From Pseudomonadota bacterium (GTDB lineage: Bacteria; Pseudomonadota; Gammaproteobacteria; Burkholderiales; Thiobacillaceae), in the NCBI GenBank assembly GCA_021802595.1, contig JAJZRT010000010.1, forward strand, positions 1-22,293: a DNA stretch of 22,293 bases. The letters are read 5' to 3'. Made by a program: the position numbers and the translations under genes. Of the stretch, positions 21,643-22,293 are shown piece by piece. The notes beneath the pieces were generated by a model. The model was not told the origin of the DNA. It saw only the letters and a list, made by a program, of their open reading frames with translations, and did no database searches. Every line of letters begins with the position of its first letter. Within the stretch, counting starts at the first letter, position 1.

Positions 21643-22293
21643 CTGCTCGGCATATTCAGCCTTGTTGTAGACGCCTCGCGACGAGCGACCGTCTTCGTGT
21701 GCCAGGCACTTCTCGATCCAGTCGCTGTTGAAGCCGAGCTCATTGAGGATGGTCGAACCCGTGCGCCGCAGGTCGTGCACGGTGAAGGGCTCCAGCGGCA
21801 GGCTGTTCGTTTTCGCGCGCTCGGCGATCAGTTGCGTAACCCGATTGAGCGTAGCGTTGGACATGCACTTGTCGGCGTCGTAGCGCGACGGGATCAGGTA
21901 GCGCGAGCCGCCAGCGCAGGTGCGCAGTGCGACCATGATGTCGAGCGCCTGCTGTGACAAGTAGATGTTATGGGCCTTGGACGCCTTCATGCGTTCCTTC
22001 GGGATACTCCATAGCGCCTTCTCGAAATCCACCTCGTCCCACGTCGCGTGGATCAATTCGCCCTTGCGTACCAGGGTGAGCAAAATCAGGCGCAGGCCGA
22101 GCTTGATGGTGGGGTACGAAGCGACATGCTCCATCTGGGACAACATAACGCGAATCTCACTCGGCGAAAGCGCACGGTCCTTCGGCACGAAAGTGGCGAT
22201 CGACGACGGGCCAACGTCGTCGGCGGGATTGGCCACTTTCTCGCCGTGCAGAATGGCAAAGCCATAGACCTGTTTAACGATATCGCGGACGTG
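21523..22293 (-). CDS. P4-like tyrosine integrase (C-terminal part, start outside window)
   Basis: The frame is open through the window end, so the gene starts beyond 22293; the GTG at 22236 is internal. The visible 256 residues include the catalytic domain of a tyrosine recombinase: Arg in TLVRKGEL, a Lys in KERMKASKAHNIYL, HDLRRTGSTIL (His and Arg of box II), the second His in LAHED, and the nucleophile Tyr in GVYNKAEY. The wording is typical of P4-like island integrases. It converges with the alpA remnant and overlaps it by 23 bases. It probably integrated the right-hand island; the attachment site is outside the window. Confidence 0.93.
   Translation of the reverse strand, partial: HVRDIVKQVYGFAILHGEKVANPADDVGPSSIATFVPKDRALSPSEIRVMLSQMEHVASYPTIKLGLRLILLTLVRKGELIHATWDEVDFEKALWSIPKERMKASKAHNIYLSQQALDIMVALRTCAGGSRYLIPSRYDADKCMSNATLNRVTQLIAERAKTNSLPLEPFTVHDLRRTGSTILNELGFNSDWIEKCLAHEDGRSSRGVYNKAEYAEQRRHMLQEWADMIDAWIAGKSHTPTLLPPSMKVLTTQALL

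Noticed and set aside
1..22293. CRISPR arrays or tRNA genes
   Set aside because: No regularly spaced repeat-spacer series and no cloverleaf-like sequence were noticed. A tRNA-based attachment site for the integrase would lie outside the window.

Overview
The window is high-GC DNA from a Gram-negative proteobacterium, probably beta or gamma. The signs are a VirB/Trb-type conjugation gene set, an outer-membrane efflux lipoprotein, an LpxR-type lipid A deacylase and a c'-type cytochrome. The exact genus cannot be fixed from this sequence. Most of the window looks like accessory DNA built from several mobile pieces placed end to end.

Region 1 (1-4059, + strand) is the distal end of a P-type conjugation operon: trbL (its start lies before the window), trbF, trbG, trbI and a small DUF2274 gene. 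Stops and starts overlap or nearly touch. This order is typical of the end of the transfer module of Tn4371-like integrative conjugative elements (ICEs). Region 2 (4060-7375) holds a non-coding boundary, a long-form leuA (- strand), a divergent Lrp/AsnC-type regulator, and a small coiled-coil/XRE protein. leuA and the regulator share an AT-rich promoter region with a short dyad.

Region 3 (7376-10518) looks lower in GC and resembles a decayed gene-cassette array: a possible IS21-type end repeat, a peroxiredoxin, two GFA-family zinc proteins and a two-domain GNAT acetyltransferase. Integron-like core heptamers (GCCTAAC, GTTAGAC) sit at gene ends. A broken IS110-family transposase start lies between a GCCTAAC and a GTTAGAC. 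Most of the expected attC structure is missing.

Region 4 (about 10850-21640) is bracketed by two direct repeats of 364 bp, about 91% identical by my hand count. Each holds most of an alpA-type regulator gene and the 3' end of a convergent tyrosine integrase gene. The left copy keeps a full alpA but only the integrase tail; the right copy has a 5'-truncated alpA and an integrase that continues past the window end. Just inside the left copy is an inverted, diverged fragment of the GNAT gene.

Between the repeats, eleven minus-strand genes (21049 down to 11415) form one tightly packed probable operon: TetR regulator, HlyD-like adaptor, DevC/MacB-like permease, ABC ATPase, a TetR-like protein lacking a DNA-binding domain, a four-helix membrane protein, a Gly-rich exported protein, a class I glutamine amidotransferase-like protein, an LpxR-like lipid A deacylase, a c'-type cytochrome and a NodT-type outer-membrane factor. 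Adaptor, permease, ATPase and outer-membrane factor can form a complete tripartite exporter; the other genes suggest a linked envelope or redox role. This operon, with its regulator lacking a DNA-binding domain, is the best candidate here for an undescribed system.
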